From: Diphasiastrum complanatum
Lineage: Eukaryota > Streptophyta > Lycopodiopsida > Lycopodiales > Lycopodiaceae
Length of the DNA: 60,000 nt
Reading direction: 5' to 3'
NCBI GenBank assembly: GCA_029204225.1
Contig: CM055101.1
Location: forward strand, 34,479,683 to 34,539,682
The notes beneath the pieces are model-generated. The model did not search any database. It was not told where the DNA came from and saw nothing but the letters and a program-made list of their open reading frames with translations. Shown here piece by piece: positions 1 through 9,375 of this stretch. How positions within the stretch are numbered: position 1 is the stretch's first letter; each line of letters opens with the position of its first letter. The translations under genes and the position numbers were made by a program.

Positions 1-15
1 GAGAGAGAGAGAGAG
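1..15. repeat. (GA)n microsatellite, cut by window edge
   Basis: The window opens inside a pure GA dinucleotide run, so the full length is unknown. Confidence 0.9.
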
Positions 16-192
16 TTCTTCACTACGTGAAAGAGACGATGCCGTTAATAAGAGCTCTTGGAGAAATGGTGGGCCAGTGAAAAATAATAGCGGTTGACCA
101 AAGGTCCCAGGGCTGACTCGACAGTTGTACTGGACCATGGATGCATGGGTCCCACGAGGATAGCGAACATTCGCCCCCGCCCCCCTTCCCCC

Positions 193-194
<2 letters not shown>

Positions 195-233
<39 letters not shown>

Positions 234-240
234 ACTCACT
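195..240. repeat. (CT)n microsatellite with CACT tail
   Basis: A pure CT run of about 35 bp is followed by three CACT tetranucleotides. Long Ser-Leu or Arg-Glu reading frames across it are artefacts of the repeat. Confidence 0.95.
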
Positions 241-288
241 AAGCAAGGTGAAGGTTGTAGGTTTTTGTCCATCACGAGTCCCAATTAT

Positions 289-346
289 TTGGCATCAAGG
301 TAGTGGATCCCAGGGTTTTGGCATCAAGGTAGTGGATCCTAGGGTT
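289..346. repeat. 29-bp tandem duplication
   Basis: Two near-identical 29-bp copies (289-317 and 318-346) begin TTGGCATCAAGG and contain GTGGATCC. They differ by one C/T in the middle. Confidence 0.85.
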
Positions 347-1243
347 GGCTTGGCTCGGTTATTTAGCTTGGTCTAGATTCAAGCCCCCCTTGGAAACCAA
401 GATGCTTTTGAGTCAAGAATCGTTCACCACCCACAGTCAACATGGGAGTTTAGTTAGACAACCATTAGCATCAATTGGTGATTAGGGGCTAATTGCTAAC
501 TGAATGTCAATGTTAGGGCTTGATTGATTGCAGCTAATTGTAGAGTTGCCCCACTTATATATAGTTTTATGCAAAGTCAATCAAATCCATGAGCAAGCAT
601 CACGGACAACTTCCTCAAATCTGTGGACTACTTTCCAACTATAGCTCTCAAAAAAGATATGGATAACTTATTCAAGTGCCTCGAATGCAAAAATGATGTT
701 AAGTATGAATTGATGTTCAATTGGTAAGGCTCACCCATTAGTTAAAGGACCTCAAAAAGTCTTTATAAATATGGCACAAATTTATTCTACAATTGGTAGT
801 ATTTTTATTAAGCTGAATGACAACCATCACTCTTGATAATAAGTAGGGCCACCATCTATCTTACTTAGGCTAATGGACTGGGGATGAGCGTATTTCACAC
901 CATGACCAATAAGTCAATCATGGTGGTGACTGAGTGCAAGAGAGGAGAGGATCTTGGCTTTTGAAAATAGAAATTTGAATGAGGAGATGGGTGAGTTCCT
1001 ACAAAGATATAGACCCCAAAAGCTAAGGGATATTCTCTCTAAGATATCTCAAGACCATGCAAAAGGAATTTCATCTCCTATTCTTGCACCAAAAGGTGTC
1101 AATCACCATGCATTAGCTCCATCGGTCCAATTAGAGCATCTGGGCCCTCACAAGGCTATTAATTCATTACTGGCCTAGTCTAGAATGATGTGGCGTAACT
1201 AGTAATTTCCTACACTGGAGAACCGAATATCCATGTCAAGGAT
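347..1243. other. no recognisable gene (left flank of element C)
   Basis: There is no domain I can name. An open stretch at 954-1178 could encode 74 residues but starts with a non-ATG codon and resembles no family I recognise. The last five bases (AGGAT, 1239-1243) would be the left target-site duplication of element C; I find no matching right copy. Confidence 0.5.
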
Positions 1244-1935
1244 TGTTAGTAGATTCCAGAGAATCCCCAGATGCCGAGCCAAGCCGAAGACATAGAATAC
1301 CTCTCACCCATGACCGAGGAGGTCTCAAAAGGAGGAGAGCAGAAGAAGCTGAGAGCCGAGAAATTACTAGCTAGGATGACAGTGAAATATCTATGTGAGC
1401 CTACATGGTGTATCCCAGAGAAGGAACGACCATGTAGGAGCTAGTCATATTTCCTAGGCTTTGTAAATAAATATAGACCCCCCTTAAATTAGTTAGAGTG
1501 AGCCACCTTTTGATGGTGACCTTTAGTGGAAGGGCAAATTCTACATGTAATTTCTAATTTGGTGAAATTGCCACTTGGGCTCCACATGGGCAGCCTTCTT
1601 GCTTATTTAAGGGCTCCCCTCTCTTGTGAGGGAGCTTTGAATGTATTGTCAAGTTCTCTTAAGCAAATAAAGAAGATCCTCCACGAGTTCTCGATTATTG
1701 CTAAGCTCATTGTTCATGGCAATGTTCTTGAGTGAAGTTTCTATGAGCATGCTTGATTTCCTTGCATTGTGGATTAACTAGTTTATTGTTTCCTTGTTTC
1801 TTGCTTAGTTGTGGATTAGGATTCATTTCTTGTTTGTGGAACAAGGTAGGAATCAACACTCAAGTAAACTAAATAGGCTGGAATAGTGGTGTAGATCTTG
1901 CATACCTTCTGATTATTCTTGAGCAATCTAGGCAT
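1244..1935 (+). repeat. 5' LTR of gypsy element C, 3'-truncated
   Basis: This segment starts TGTTAG and matches the sequence at 15254-15966 over almost its whole length, in the same orientation. The pair brackets a gypsy pol region, so they are the LTRs of one element. Homology stops at the words CTAGGCATC near 1935, where the sequence passes directly into pol. The end of the LTR, the primer-binding site, gag and protease have therefore been deleted. The reading frame at 1526-1735 is present in both LTRs and is not a gene. The two copies differ by many substitutions and small indels, so C is the oldest element in this nest. Confidence 0.8.
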
Positions 1936-2134
1936 CTTTGAAGGACCTGCTAAGACAATTCCACTAAACCTTAAAGATCCTGACGAGGAGATAGATCGAA
2001 TAGTTCATGTTGGTGCACATTTGTCATCAACCTAACTTTCTGATCTGGAAACTTTACTTCGCAAATACAAGGGTGTATTTGCATGGAATTATACAAAAAT
2101 GAAAGGAATCCCACCTGAAATAGTCGTCCATAGG
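1936..2134 (+). pseudogene. element C pol fragment 1: region just N-terminal to reverse transcriptase
   Basis: Translation gives the conserved entry to gypsy reverse transcriptase, including DPDEEIDRIVHVG and then a YKGVFAW-type motif, with an in-frame stop near 2030. This stretch normally sits between protease and the RT palm. The frame is cut at 2135-2139 by the insertion of element A and resumes at 8148. The left end is a deletion junction with the 5' LTR, so gag and protease are gone. Confidence 0.8.
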
Positions 2135-2169
2135 ATTCCTGTTGTAAAGCTACCTTTACAAGCTTTACT

Positions 2170-2286
2170 TCCGGCGCCATCGGCGCCAGCTATGTCCCCG
2201 GCGCCAGCAGCGCCCCTGCTGCTCTCGGCGCCAATGGCGCCGGCGCCGCTCCCGGCGCCACTGTGACCAGAATCCAGCCGGCGCCA
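2170..2286. repeat. GGCGCC palindrome cluster in LTR
   Basis: Eight GGCGCC hexamers fall within about 117 bp near the start of the LTR. The 3' LTR has the same block at 6008-6124 with six intact, the others altered mainly by transitions. Such a CpG-dense palindrome cluster is unlike the surrounding AT-rich DNA. Confidence 0.9.
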
Positions 2287-2803
2287 AGTTCCTATGGCTG
2301 AAAATCTTTGATCGGTTCTAGCGAAGTCCAGAGAGCTCAGATCGATGTGCAATCACCTCACACGATCTAGGCATGATTAAAGGAAGCCTGGGGATCAATA
2401 AAATCTAGAGAGAGAAAATGACTTTCTAGAAAGAGAAAATCCTAGAGAGAGAAAAAAACGTGCTTTACCAGCTTGGGTAGAGTGCTTGGTATGAGGGGGG
2501 GTGCCGAATCACACCAATACTATAGGGGAGTGCGGGTTGCGACTCAGGGCGAGCTCCAACCAAGTCTCAGCCTCCCTTGTTGGAATGTTGTCATGGCTCT
2601 CGCCTTGGCATGCTAGCGCCCCGGAGACTAGGGTCGGTCACACACTTGAAATGTAACCTTCTCAGATTTATCAATAAAGTGGGATTTTCCTCAAACTGAC
2701 TCTGATTACCTTCTGGGTTTCAGTGTTCGGTAAAAGCGCCAGTTGTAAGGCCGTTTTCAAAATTTTTAACTTGGCACATAGCTGAGGGTCGTATCCCGGG
2801 ACG

Positions 2804-2877
2804 CCAGCGGTATGCCGTCGGGACCATTCGGTCCGTGGCGCCAGCGGTATGCTGTCGGGACCATTTGGTCCAAGAAC
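2804..2877. repeat. 37-bp tandem repeat, two copies, in LTR
   Basis: The unit beginning CCAGCGGTAT recurs at 2804 and 2841 and includes GTCGGGACCATT. It is also present in the 3' LTR near 7564-7637. Confidence 0.85.
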
Positions 2878-3388
2878 TGGTTGTTTCCATATCTGTCGCG
2901 GCTTGTGGTTTTGAGTGTTCCTTGCATGAACGTGAATGGGTTAAGCTCTTGGGGAACGGGCTCTAACCTGTCGGCTGAGTTGGATGGCTTGCTTGGGTGG
3001 ATGTTACCTGTTTATGGCTGTCCAGTCTGGCGTGGCGCCAGGTTGGCTTCCAGCGCTCGTGACGAAGCTTTCAGTTGGTTAAGTCTGATGTAAGTCAGAC
3101 CGCTTGCTTGGAATGGATGTTACTCGTTTGTAACGAAGCTTCGAGTTGGTTAAGTTTGATGTATGTCGGGCGGCTTGCTTGGAGGGAAGTCACCCACGTC
3201 GGGACCCCCGATCTGGCATGGCGCCAGGTTGGAACTCAATGTTGGTTTTCGGAACTTCAAGTTGGTTAAGTCTGATCGTTGTTGGCGAGTTGGCTGCTTG
3301 TATGTCAAGTGGGTTTGGATGGCAAGAGTTGAAGGCTGGGAAGCTAAGTCGTGGTTCCCGGCTCCCTTTGGGATGCCTGCGCTACATG

Positions 3389-3400
3389 TGGTATCAGAGC
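3389..3400 (+). other. primer-binding site of element A (initiator tRNA-Met type)
   Basis: TGGTATCAGAGC lies two bases after the LTR end. This is the complement of the 3' end of plant initiator tRNA-Met and the usual plant LTR-element primer site. It fixes the orientation as plus. Confidence 0.95.
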
Positions 3401-3472
3401 CGACTGGCCGGTCAGCTATGCGGATCTCACGGAAATGGCCACGGTTTGGGGTTCATCAAGACAACTGTTGTG

Positions 3473-3866
3473 CAAGGTGCTGCCCACAGTGTAAGCACGT
3501 GTGCGTCCACGGTCGGGGTGGTCGGCAGAACGGGGGACTTGATGAGTCAAGGTGCTGCCCTTGAGGTGTAAGCACGGTCAGTTCTCACGGTTCGGGCCTG
3601 GCGTTGTCTGCACGTAGGACGGATGAGGCAAAGTGCTGCCTAGGGAGGTGAAAGCACGGTCTGTACCTTGTGGGGTGCGGGGCGACATATTCGAATTGTA
3701 CGGGTTAACCATTGATACAGAGATGCTGCTCGAATTCGGGTGTAAAGCACGGGTGGTGAGCTGCCGGTGCGGGATAGCTGCCGATCGTTTAGCTATAAGG
3801 GCTATCGACCAAAAAGTGGTGGGGCGTGACTGAGGCAATGTGCTGCTTAATGGTGAAAGCACGGAT
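3473..3866 (+). promoter_or_regulatory. five stem-loop repeats in the leader of element A
   Basis: Five copies of a module with GTGCT paired to AGCAC follow the primer-binding site. Stems are at 3477-3481/3494-3498, 3552-3556/3571-3575, 3633-3637/3653-3657, a degenerate one at 3724-3727/3746-3749, and 3840-3844/3858-3862. Loops are about 12-18 nt. Typical flanks are GGCAA before and CGG after. The same five modules occur in order in the leader of element B. By position they could be packaging, dimerisation or translation signals; that is inference. Confidence 0.7.
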
Positions 3867-4138
3867 GGTTGGAGGGGTGTCCTATGTGGGCTGATTCCAT
3901 GATTGATTTGTATGGGCGCGGCCAGGCAAAGGTCCGTTGGCAGGACCATCTCAAAGGGGGACCTTGTCTTTGTTACTTGTTAGTAAACTTGCCTGAGTGT
4001 CTTACTTGTACGTATTCGTGGTGAGTCTTAGTACTCGTGCTTTGCCTGGTTTGCATGATTGCTTGTGATACAAGGAGCTGATGGCTCGAGAAGGAACCTT
4101 TTCTTTTGAAGGCTGATACCATCAAACAAAGAGGACTA
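3867..4138 (+). other. element A internal region, leader end, no coding sequence
   Basis: The first part still resembles the leader of element B; similarity fades after about 3950. No frame encodes gag. Confidence 0.6.
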
Positions 4139-4641
4139 CAGAATCTGTGGGGCGGATTTGCAGTTCAAGTACTCACACGTGAACGACAACGAAACGACTC
4201 AATGTTTGCAAAGGATGGATGGCTAGCCTGTTTCTTGGGTTAGTTTCATTTGCGACAACGCCCACCAGACGCAAGCAGGAAGTCAAAAGTTGGAAAGGGC
4301 CATTTCAGGGGAGATCTTCTATGGAGCAGTTGGTCTTCATTTTGGGACGGCCACCTTCGGAAACTGAAACTCACTGAGCATGGGCGATATCCAGAATCTG
4401 TGCGGCGGATTTGCAGTTCAAGTACTCGCACGTGAACGACAACGAAATGACTCAATGTTTGCAAAGGATGGATGACTAGCCTGTTTCTTGGGTTAGTTTC
4501 ATTTGCGACAACGCCCACCAGACGCAAGCAGGAAGTCAAAAGTTGGAAAGGGCCATTTCAGGGGAGATCTTCTATAGCAGTTGGTCTTCATTTTGGGACG
4601 GCCACCTTCGGAACTGAAACTCACTGAGCATGGGTGATATC
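4139..4641. repeat. 253-bp tandem duplication inside element A
   Basis: Two copies starting CAGAATCTGTG at 4139 and 4392 run head to tail with about a dozen differences, including small indels. A segment of each copy, near 4215-4275 in the first, matches the reverse complement of 21773-21830 elsewhere in the window. Confidence 0.9.
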
Positions 4642-5729
4642 CAGTATCAGTTGGGTTTTTCCTCAAAGGGGAAAAAGACTAGGATCCTCTTCAGAGATTG
4701 GCAACAAGTTGGATCGAGCCATAATCCTAGCAGATGGGAAGCAAAGTGTTGGAAAGGCTTTTGTCCGAAGAACTCTACTCTAAAGTCCGATCAGCTGATT
4801 TATTAAGTGGAGGGGAACTATCACACACACCTCTCTCTTGGGGCAAATTTTGAATTAAAGTTGATCAAAATGGGGGCAAATTCAAGGTGACCTAGCCATA
4901 CTCACACGAGGAGACTGGCGAACTTTGGACCTAATAAGTTGACAAGTTTTTGTTGTGGAAAGGAAAGTTTGTTATAGGCTTTCTCTGGACCAGCAATGAT
5001 GAGGAAACATATGAGTACGCTGGCTTGTGTTACGCGTAAGGCAGCTGATCAATGAAGGAACTGAGAAAGTTGAGTCTTGCATGAGAGACTTGGTATTTCG
5101 AACGGACGCTAAGGGACAGTTCGCGTTGAGATCGGATTAGTGCAAACTCTGGGTGCATGTTTCTGATTCAAAGAGAGCTACTTGAAGCCAAGCTCGATGT
5201 ACACTTCTTGTTTTGACTGTGAGGCAACTAACCAGTGATGGAATTGTGAAAGTCAAGTTTTGCGCGACGGACATGGTGCTTCAAACAAACGCGAAGAGAT
5301 AGTTCGGATGCGGATCAAACTGGTGCGACCCTTTGGCTTTCCACGAGGTCAATGGTTACATTTGGGCTGATTCAAAGAGCTACTTCAAGCTAAGTGAGAG
5401 GTGCATTGCGGAGTACTCAATCTTTGCCTACCTTAAAGAGCCAAGATGGAAAAGTATCAAGATCAGGCTTGGACAAGGAGAGAAATCAAGGTGCAGAAGC
5501 AACAAGGCACGGAGTGGACCATAAAGTGGGCAATCAAACGATAAATCCTTCGGCTCAGGGAGCCTTGATACCTGTGCGGAACTGAACAAATCTGGAGCTC
5601 AGGGAGCTCAACATTAAGTGCATCAAGGACAAATCAGGAGCTCAAAGGAGTTCCAAAGTCGAAAGTCAGAAGCGACAGGGGCGAACATTTCAAAGAAAGG
5701 CCTCTGTCACCAGTTAATAAGGTTCTCGG
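4642..5729 (+). other. element A internal region, non-coding
   Basis: About 1.1 kb with only short frames and no retroelement motif. Phrases such as 'gattcaaagagctacttcaagc' type repeats recur in diverged form near 5165 and 5368, so the region may be built from old internal duplications. No gag, protease or polymerase is detectable. Confidence 0.6.
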
Positions 5730-5766
5730 GTTTTACGAAAGCGATATCAAATCTACGCTTTTCCCA
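5730..5766 (+). promoter_or_regulatory. conserved 3' hairpin of element A
   Basis: AAAGCG (5738-5743) pairs with CGCTTT (5756-5761) across a 12-nt loop, preceded by GGGTTTTACG. The same arrangement is found in elements B and C, and B keeps the pairing with a compensatory change. Confidence 0.6.
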
Positions 5767-5938
5767 GACAAAGATATATTTTCAAGTTATGTAATTTTTC
5801 AGTACAAAGAGCTGAGCCTCCGACTTGTGGTGTGCCAGCTTCAATGTTAATAAAAAGTGGCCAGTAAATTGAGTACTGTGCCAAGTAGCTTAAATGTATA
5901 GTTATTTTAATTGGGAGACACCTTTACTTTAATCTGAC

Positions 5939-5977
5939 ATCTGATGAGGACATCAGATTTTATAAAGGTGGGGTGGA
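5939..5977 (+). promoter_or_regulatory. perfect hairpin and polypurine tract before the 3' LTR of element A
   Basis: ATCTGATG and CATCAGAT form a perfect 8-bp stem with an AGGA loop (5939-5958). It is followed by the purine-rich AAAGGTGGGGTGGA (5964-5977) that abuts the LTR and would prime plus-strand synthesis. Element B has the same core hairpin before its tract. Confidence 0.75.
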
Positions 5978-8147
5978 TGTTATAAAGCTACCTTTACAAG
6001 CTTTACTTCCGGCGCCATCGGCGCCAGCTATGTCCCCGGCGCCAACAGCGCCCCTGTTGCTCCCGGTGCCAATGGCGCCAGAGCCGCTCCCGGCGCCACT
6101 GTGACCAGAATCCAGCCGGCGCCAAGTTCCTATGGCTGAAAATCTTTGATCGGTTCTAGCGAAGTCCAGAGAGCTCAGATCGATGTGCAATCACCTCACA
6201 CGATCTAGATGTTGTAAAGCTGACTCAGGTGCACCCAACGTGCCCTGTAAGACTCTAAGGGGTGACACTCCCTAAAGTCCCAGAGCAAGTTAGAACGTCA
6301 AGGACTGAGCCTCCGACCTGTGGTGAGCCGGTCAAGTAGTCACAAGTCATGAGCTAGCTCTGGAGCTCGAGTCATGGCCTAGTCAGGAAGCAAGTTGATT
6401 CTGCCACCGGAACGGCTCCCGGGACCCATGTTCGGGAGCCAGACTGATTCTGTCAGGCTTGCCAGGCTTAATCAGCAAAATAAAAACTAAGTCCCAAAAA
6501 GCGTGCTTTACCAGAAAGCACTATGTTTCAGAACAGAGGGGGTGCGCCGAATCACAGCAGAACTATAGGGGGAGTCCGGCAGACAGAAACTTGGGCAGCT
6601 CAACCAGCGCCAGGAATCCAGTCGCCAGGTCTCAGCTCCCTCTATCAGCACGAGCCAGGCACAATGCCCAGCAGGTGTTGGTGGCCCCGAGACCGGTCAG
6701 TCTATGTATGAATGTAACCTCTTCCAAATCTAATAAAGTTGATCCTTGGGGATGATTACTATTTCGGTTTCGCCTCCGGGACTGGTCCATGTGGAAGGAC
6801 CCTTACTACAACCTTTTTGCGTCGCTGGCGCCTAAGGGTCCCTGTCATCGACATGGGGCTTGCCGCTATGCCAATTGGTCAGTTTGGCGACCACTATGCC
6901 TTGGGTTTCATGTGTGGCTTGTCTTTGCCTTTGGTTACCTTTTGGGGACGGATTCTGAGTTGGCTTTCGGGTTGGTTGGGATTCCAGTTTTCTTAAGTCT
7001 GAATGGTTAAGCTTGTTACGATTCTGAGTTGGCTTTTACGTAAGTGCATGATGGATGAATGTTAGACTTAAGCGCGTGTTGGGGAAACCGCTCAAGTCCC
7101 AGCGCCCTTTGAGGCGCCGGCGCAACACTAGGCATGATTAAAGGAAGCCTGGGGATCAATAAAATCTAGAGAGAGAAAATGACTTTCTAGAAAGAGAAAA
7201 TCCTAGAGAGAGAAAAAAACGTGCTTTACCAGCTTGGGTAGAGTGCTTGGTATGAGGGGGGGTGCCGAATCACACCAATACTATAGGGGAGTGCGGGTTG
7301 CGACTCAGGGCGAGCTCCAACCAAGTCTCAGCCTCCCTTGCTGGAATGTTGTCATGGCTCTCGCCTTGGCATGCTAGCGCCCCGGAGACTAGGGTCGGTC
7401 ACACACTTGAAATGTAACCTTCTCAGATTTATCAATAAAGTGGGATTTTCCTCAAACTGACTCTGATTACCTTCTGGGTTTCAGTGTTCGGTAAAAGCGC
7501 CAGTTGTAAGGCCGCTTTCAAAATTTTTAACTTGGCACATAGCTGAGGGTCGTATCCCGGGACGCCAGCGGTATGCCGTCGGGACCATTCAGTCCGTGGC
7601 GCCAGCGGTATGCTGTCGGGACCATTTGGTCCAAGAACTGGTTGTTTCCATATCTGTCGCGGCTTGTGGTTTTGAGTGTTCCTTGCATGAACGTGAATGG
7701 GTTAAGCTCTTGGGGAACGGGCTCTAACCTGTCGGCTGAGTTGGATGGCTTGCTTGGGTGGATGTTACCTGTTTATGGCTGTCCAGTCTGGCGTGGCGCC
7801 AGGTTGGCTTCCAGCGCTCGTGACGAAGCTTTCAGTTGGTTAAGTCTGATGTAAGTCAGACCGCTTGCTTGGAATGGATGTTACTCGTTTGTAACGAAGC
7901 TTCGAGTTGGTTAAGTTTGATGTATGTCGGGCGGCTTGCTTGGAGGGAAGTCACCCACGTCGGGACCCCCGATCTGGCATGGCGCCAGGTTGGAACTCAA
8001 TGTTGGTTTTTGGAACTTCAAGTTGGTTAAGTCTGATCGTTGTTGGCGAGTTGGCTGCTTGTATGTCAAGTGGGTTTGGATGGCAAGAGTTGAAGGTTGG
8101 GAAGCTAAGTCGTGGTTCCCGGCTCCCTTTGGGATGCCTGCGCTACA
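5978..8147 (+). repeat. 3' LTR of element A, interrupted by a solo LTR
   Basis: The LTR occupies 5978-6209 and 7133-8147. Removing the insertion and one target-site copy gives exactly 1247 bp, the same as the 5' LTR. It begins TGTTATAAAGC and ends GCGCTACA, followed by the ATTCC target-site copy. Confidence 0.9.
6205..7132 (+). mobile_element. solo LTR of the B family nested in element A
   Basis: The body is 6210-7127 (918 bp, TGTTGTAAAGCTGAC to GGCGCAACA), the same length and sequence type as the 5' LTR of element B at 44335-45252. It is flanked by CTAGA (6205-6209) and CTAGG (7128-7132), while the empty site in the other LTR of A reads CTAGG. A one-base change in the left copy explains the mismatch. 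A lone LTR flanked by a duplication is the usual product of recombination between two LTRs. It holds an AATAAA at 6732-6737. Confidence 0.9.
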
Positions 8148-8540
8148 ATTCCTTTAGAAGACAATGCTAAGCCTATTAGGGCTAAACCCTATCGATCTAA
8201 CCCTGTCTATTGTGAGAGGATCGACGAAGATATTAAGAAATTGTTGGATGTTGGTTTTATTTATGAAGTTCAACATACTGATTGAGTATCATCCATTGTG
8301 GTTCTACCCAAGAAAAACGGCAAGCTTCTTATCTGTGTCGATCTCAGAAACCTTAATGCGGTTACAAAGAAAGATCATTTTCCCTTGCGTTTAACGACCC
8401 AAATCCTAGAGGAAATGGCAGGAGCTGAAGCTTTTAGCTTCTTGGATGGATTCAGTGGGTATTTCCTTGTTCAAATAGCCCCTTAAGATAAACATAAAGC
8501 GGCCTTTGCAACAGAAATTGGGGTTTATGCTTATAATGTT
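8148..8540 (+). pseudogene. element C reverse transcriptase, N-terminal half
   Basis: The frame continues from 2134 once element A is removed. It shows KPIRAKPYRSNP, then VVLPKKNGKLLICVDLRNLN and FSFLDGFSGY, the fingers and palm motifs of Ty3/gypsy RT. Two in-frame stops (8283-8285 and 8484-8486) break it. The catalytic YxDD site should follow in the next segment. Confidence 0.9.
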
Positions 8541-9323
8541 ATGCCTTTTAGCTTATGCAACACCCCTTTAACGATCCAAAGGATCATGCAGCTGGCCTCT
8601 CAAAATCTGTTACATCGGATCGTGGAGATTTATCTCGCCGATCTAGGTGTATATTCCTCCGCAGCTACACACCTTGATGCCCTGGAGAAAATCTTCATTC
8701 GCTGTCGTAGATTTGGAATCTCACTAAACCCTGATAAATGCCAAATATGGGTCACCCATGGGGTCGTACTCGGGCATATAATTTCAAAGGACGGTATTTC
8801 TACCGACCCGTCAAAAATCAAGGTTATAGTAGAAATGCCCTTACCTGCAACAGTGAAGGAAGTATATGTCTTCCTCGGTCATACAAATTATTATCGCATC
8901 TTTATAATCGACTACGCTGTCAAGGCACGCCTCATTTATTTAGTTGTGGTAGATCCTCACTGGACCGAAGAACAAATTAAGGCCTTTGAGGAGTTGAAAA
9001 CAACCCTCACCACGGCTCCCATACTCCGCTCGCTAGATTACATGAAAGAGTTCCATGTGCATACTGACGCAAGTAAGTATGCCATTGGAGGTCTTCTTGC
9101 GCAACCGGACGAGTATGTCAAAGACTTCCCAATACGTTTCTTGAGTAGGCAACTGGTGCCTGCTGAAGTAAACTATACAACAACCGAGAGAGAAGCATTG
9201 GCGATGGTCTATGTTGTGCAACAACTAAGACATTATTTATTAGGCCAGACCTTTGCGTTCTACACAGATCATCAAGTCATTCTATATATCGTTAATAAAT
9301 CCTGTAAAACGGGTATAGCTTGA
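8541..9323 (+). pseudogene. element C reverse transcriptase C-half and RNase H
   Basis: This is the same frame as the preceding segment. After the conserved VMPFSLCN region the catalytic YxDD-type motif reads YLADLG, so the second aspartate is lost. The VLGHIISKDG and FLGHTNYYR thumb motifs follow. The gypsy RNase H is recognised by VHTDASKYAIGG, YTTTEREALAMV and YTDHQVI. The frame ends at a stop inside the RNase H tail. Homologous elements read R or K at that point, so a substitution stop is likely. The frame then shifts by about 9365 into the integrase. Confidence 0.9.
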
Positions 9324-9375
9324 TGGCTGTTGATTTTAGAGAAATTTAATTTCCGCGTAGTCATCCCAACATTTC

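Larger units (their letters stand above)
2140..3386 (+). repeat. 5' LTR of element A (1247 bp)
   Basis: It starts TGTTGTAAAGC and ends GCGCTACA, directly followed by the primer-binding site. It contains a GGCGCC-rich block, AATAAA signals at 2397-2402 and 2673-2678 that could serve polyadenylation, a 37-bp tandem repeat at 2804-2877 and a diverged repeat of about 78 bp around 3060-3185. The site CTAGG at 2367-2371 is the unoccupied equivalent of the nested insertion in the 3' LTR. Reading frames at 2812-3571 are in LTR or leader sequence and are not genes. Confidence 0.9.
2135..8152 (+). mobile_element. element A: non-autonomous LTR retrotransposon with ATTCC target-site duplications
   Basis: The element body is 2140-8147, beginning TG and ending CA. 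It is flanked by the 5-bp direct repeat ATTCC at 2135-2139 and 8148-8152, and it splits the pol frame of element C. The LTRs are 1247 bp: 2140-3386, and 5978-8147 once a nested insertion is discounted. I count roughly a dozen differences between them, nearly all transitions, so this is a fairly recent insertion. The internal domain (3387-5977) has an initiator-Met primer-binding site, a structured leader and a purine tract but no gag or pol. This fits a LARD-like element. Its leader and LTR organisation match element B, a likely source of proteins in trans. Confidence 0.9.

Noticed and set aside
954-1178. 74-codon frame
   Set aside because: Non-ATG start and no recognisable family; length is within chance expectation.
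1526-1735. 69-codon frame also found at 15549-15758
   Set aside because: Both copies lie inside the LTRs of element C and differ without sign of coding constraint.
2089-2352. Minus-strand Gly-Ala-rich frame of 87 codons
   Set aside because: It is the GGCGCC palindrome block read as codons; the repeat explains it.
2812-3571. Overlapping plus-strand frames of up to 141 codons
   Set aside because: They lie in the LTR and leader of element A, recur in the 3' LTR at 7573-8170, and show no conserved protein.
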